DNA of 64,000 nucleotides, taken from assembly GCF_002286775.1 (NCBI RefSeq), contig NZ_NSGJ01000025.1, forward strand, positions 1 to 64,000, read 5' to 3'. The stretch is from Myroides sp. N17-2 (GTDB lineage: Bacteria; Bacteroidota; Bacteroidia; Flavobacteriales; Flavobacteriaceae). The position numbers and the translations under genes were made by a program. The notes beneath the pieces were generated by a model. That model was not told the DNA's origin. It ran no database searches and saw nothing but the letters and a program-made list of their open reading frames with translations. How positions within the stretch are numbered: position 1 is the first letter of the stretch; every line of letters begins with the position of its first letter. This document shows positions 63,939 through 64,000 of this stretch, piece after piece.

Positions 63939-64000
63939 TTATATGATTACTTCCACATACTCACTGAGTATATCAGGCTTCTCAAATCTTGTTGTACAGT
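63939..64000 (-). CDS. 3' end of a gene leaving the window (partial)
   Basis: The minus strand is open from the right edge to TAA at 63939, reading TTRFEKPDILSEYVEVII at its end. It sits right after a bidirectional terminator, as a convergent gene would. Too short to name. Confidence 0.4.
   Translation of the reverse strand, partial: CTTRFEKPDILSEYVEVII

Overview
This 64 kb window is low-GC bacterial chromosome from a member of the Flavobacteriaceae, most likely Myroides or a close relative. The evidence is the gene content (Mqo, PurM of about 390 residues, split KdpD, ThrA fusion, DUF4374, lipoproteins with Cys-Ser-Ser-Ser-Asp-Asp termini), the scarcity of Shine-Dalgarno sites, and Bacteroidetes-type promoters (TTG, a spacer of 19-23 bases, then TAnnTTTG). 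The genus is a guess; the family is well supported. I saw no rRNA, tRNA, CRISPR array or prophage.

Layout. 0.1-4.1 kb: two paralogous lipoprotein-TPR sensor kinases, one frameshifted and one with Asn at the phospho-acceptor position. 4.5-11.6 kb: mqo, ruvX, purM, an NTF2-like protein, a cysteine desulfurase and a FucP-type sugar transporter. 12-17.5 kb: lipoproteins, a coiled-coil membrane protein, two uncharacterised acidic proteins, a gene remnant and a repeat-filled gene desert (16.1-16.9 kb). 17.8-21 kb: cytidine deaminase, two acetyltransferases and a ParE-type toxin-antitoxin pair. 20.8-23 kb: carbonic anhydrase with a SulP transporter. 24-26 kb: a phosphoesterase and LpxD. 26.3-34.8 kb: a full kdp potassium operon (kdpF, A, B, C, porin, stand-alone KdpD sensor domain, separate histidine kinase) with two extra hidden small membrane ORFs. 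36-39 kb: a DUF3307-SatD pair with three evenly spaced palindromic boxes, then an NtrC-type regulator that probably serves kdp. 39-45 kb: a four-gene iron/siderophore-type operon (TonB receptor, DUF4374 lipoprotein, Fes-like esterase, YncE propeller) under a promoter flanked by Fur-like half sites. 46-52.7 kb: a small ORF, a metallo-hydrolase and its decayed paralogue, and thrABC preceded by a threonine/serine-rich leader peptide. 53-64 kb: a CNNM/CorC protein, a UlaG-like hydrolase with an AraC regulator, a DUF1963-like protein, a DUF2199/SUKH pair, an acetyltransferase clipped at its last codon by an IS1595-family element with an intact 8-bp target duplication, a Crp/Fnr regulator, a DUF6263 protein and an extended SDR.

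The most notable non-gene signal is a dispersed family of roughly 155-bp elements with terminal inverted repeats and a central hairpin whose arms covary between copies. I count ten full or partial copies in two subfamilies. One supplies the C-terminus of an acetyltransferase. The best candidates for undescribed biology are this family, the kdp micro-ORFs, the thr leader peptide, and the SatD-DUF3307 pair, whose first protein carries motifs resembling class III nucleotide cyclases.
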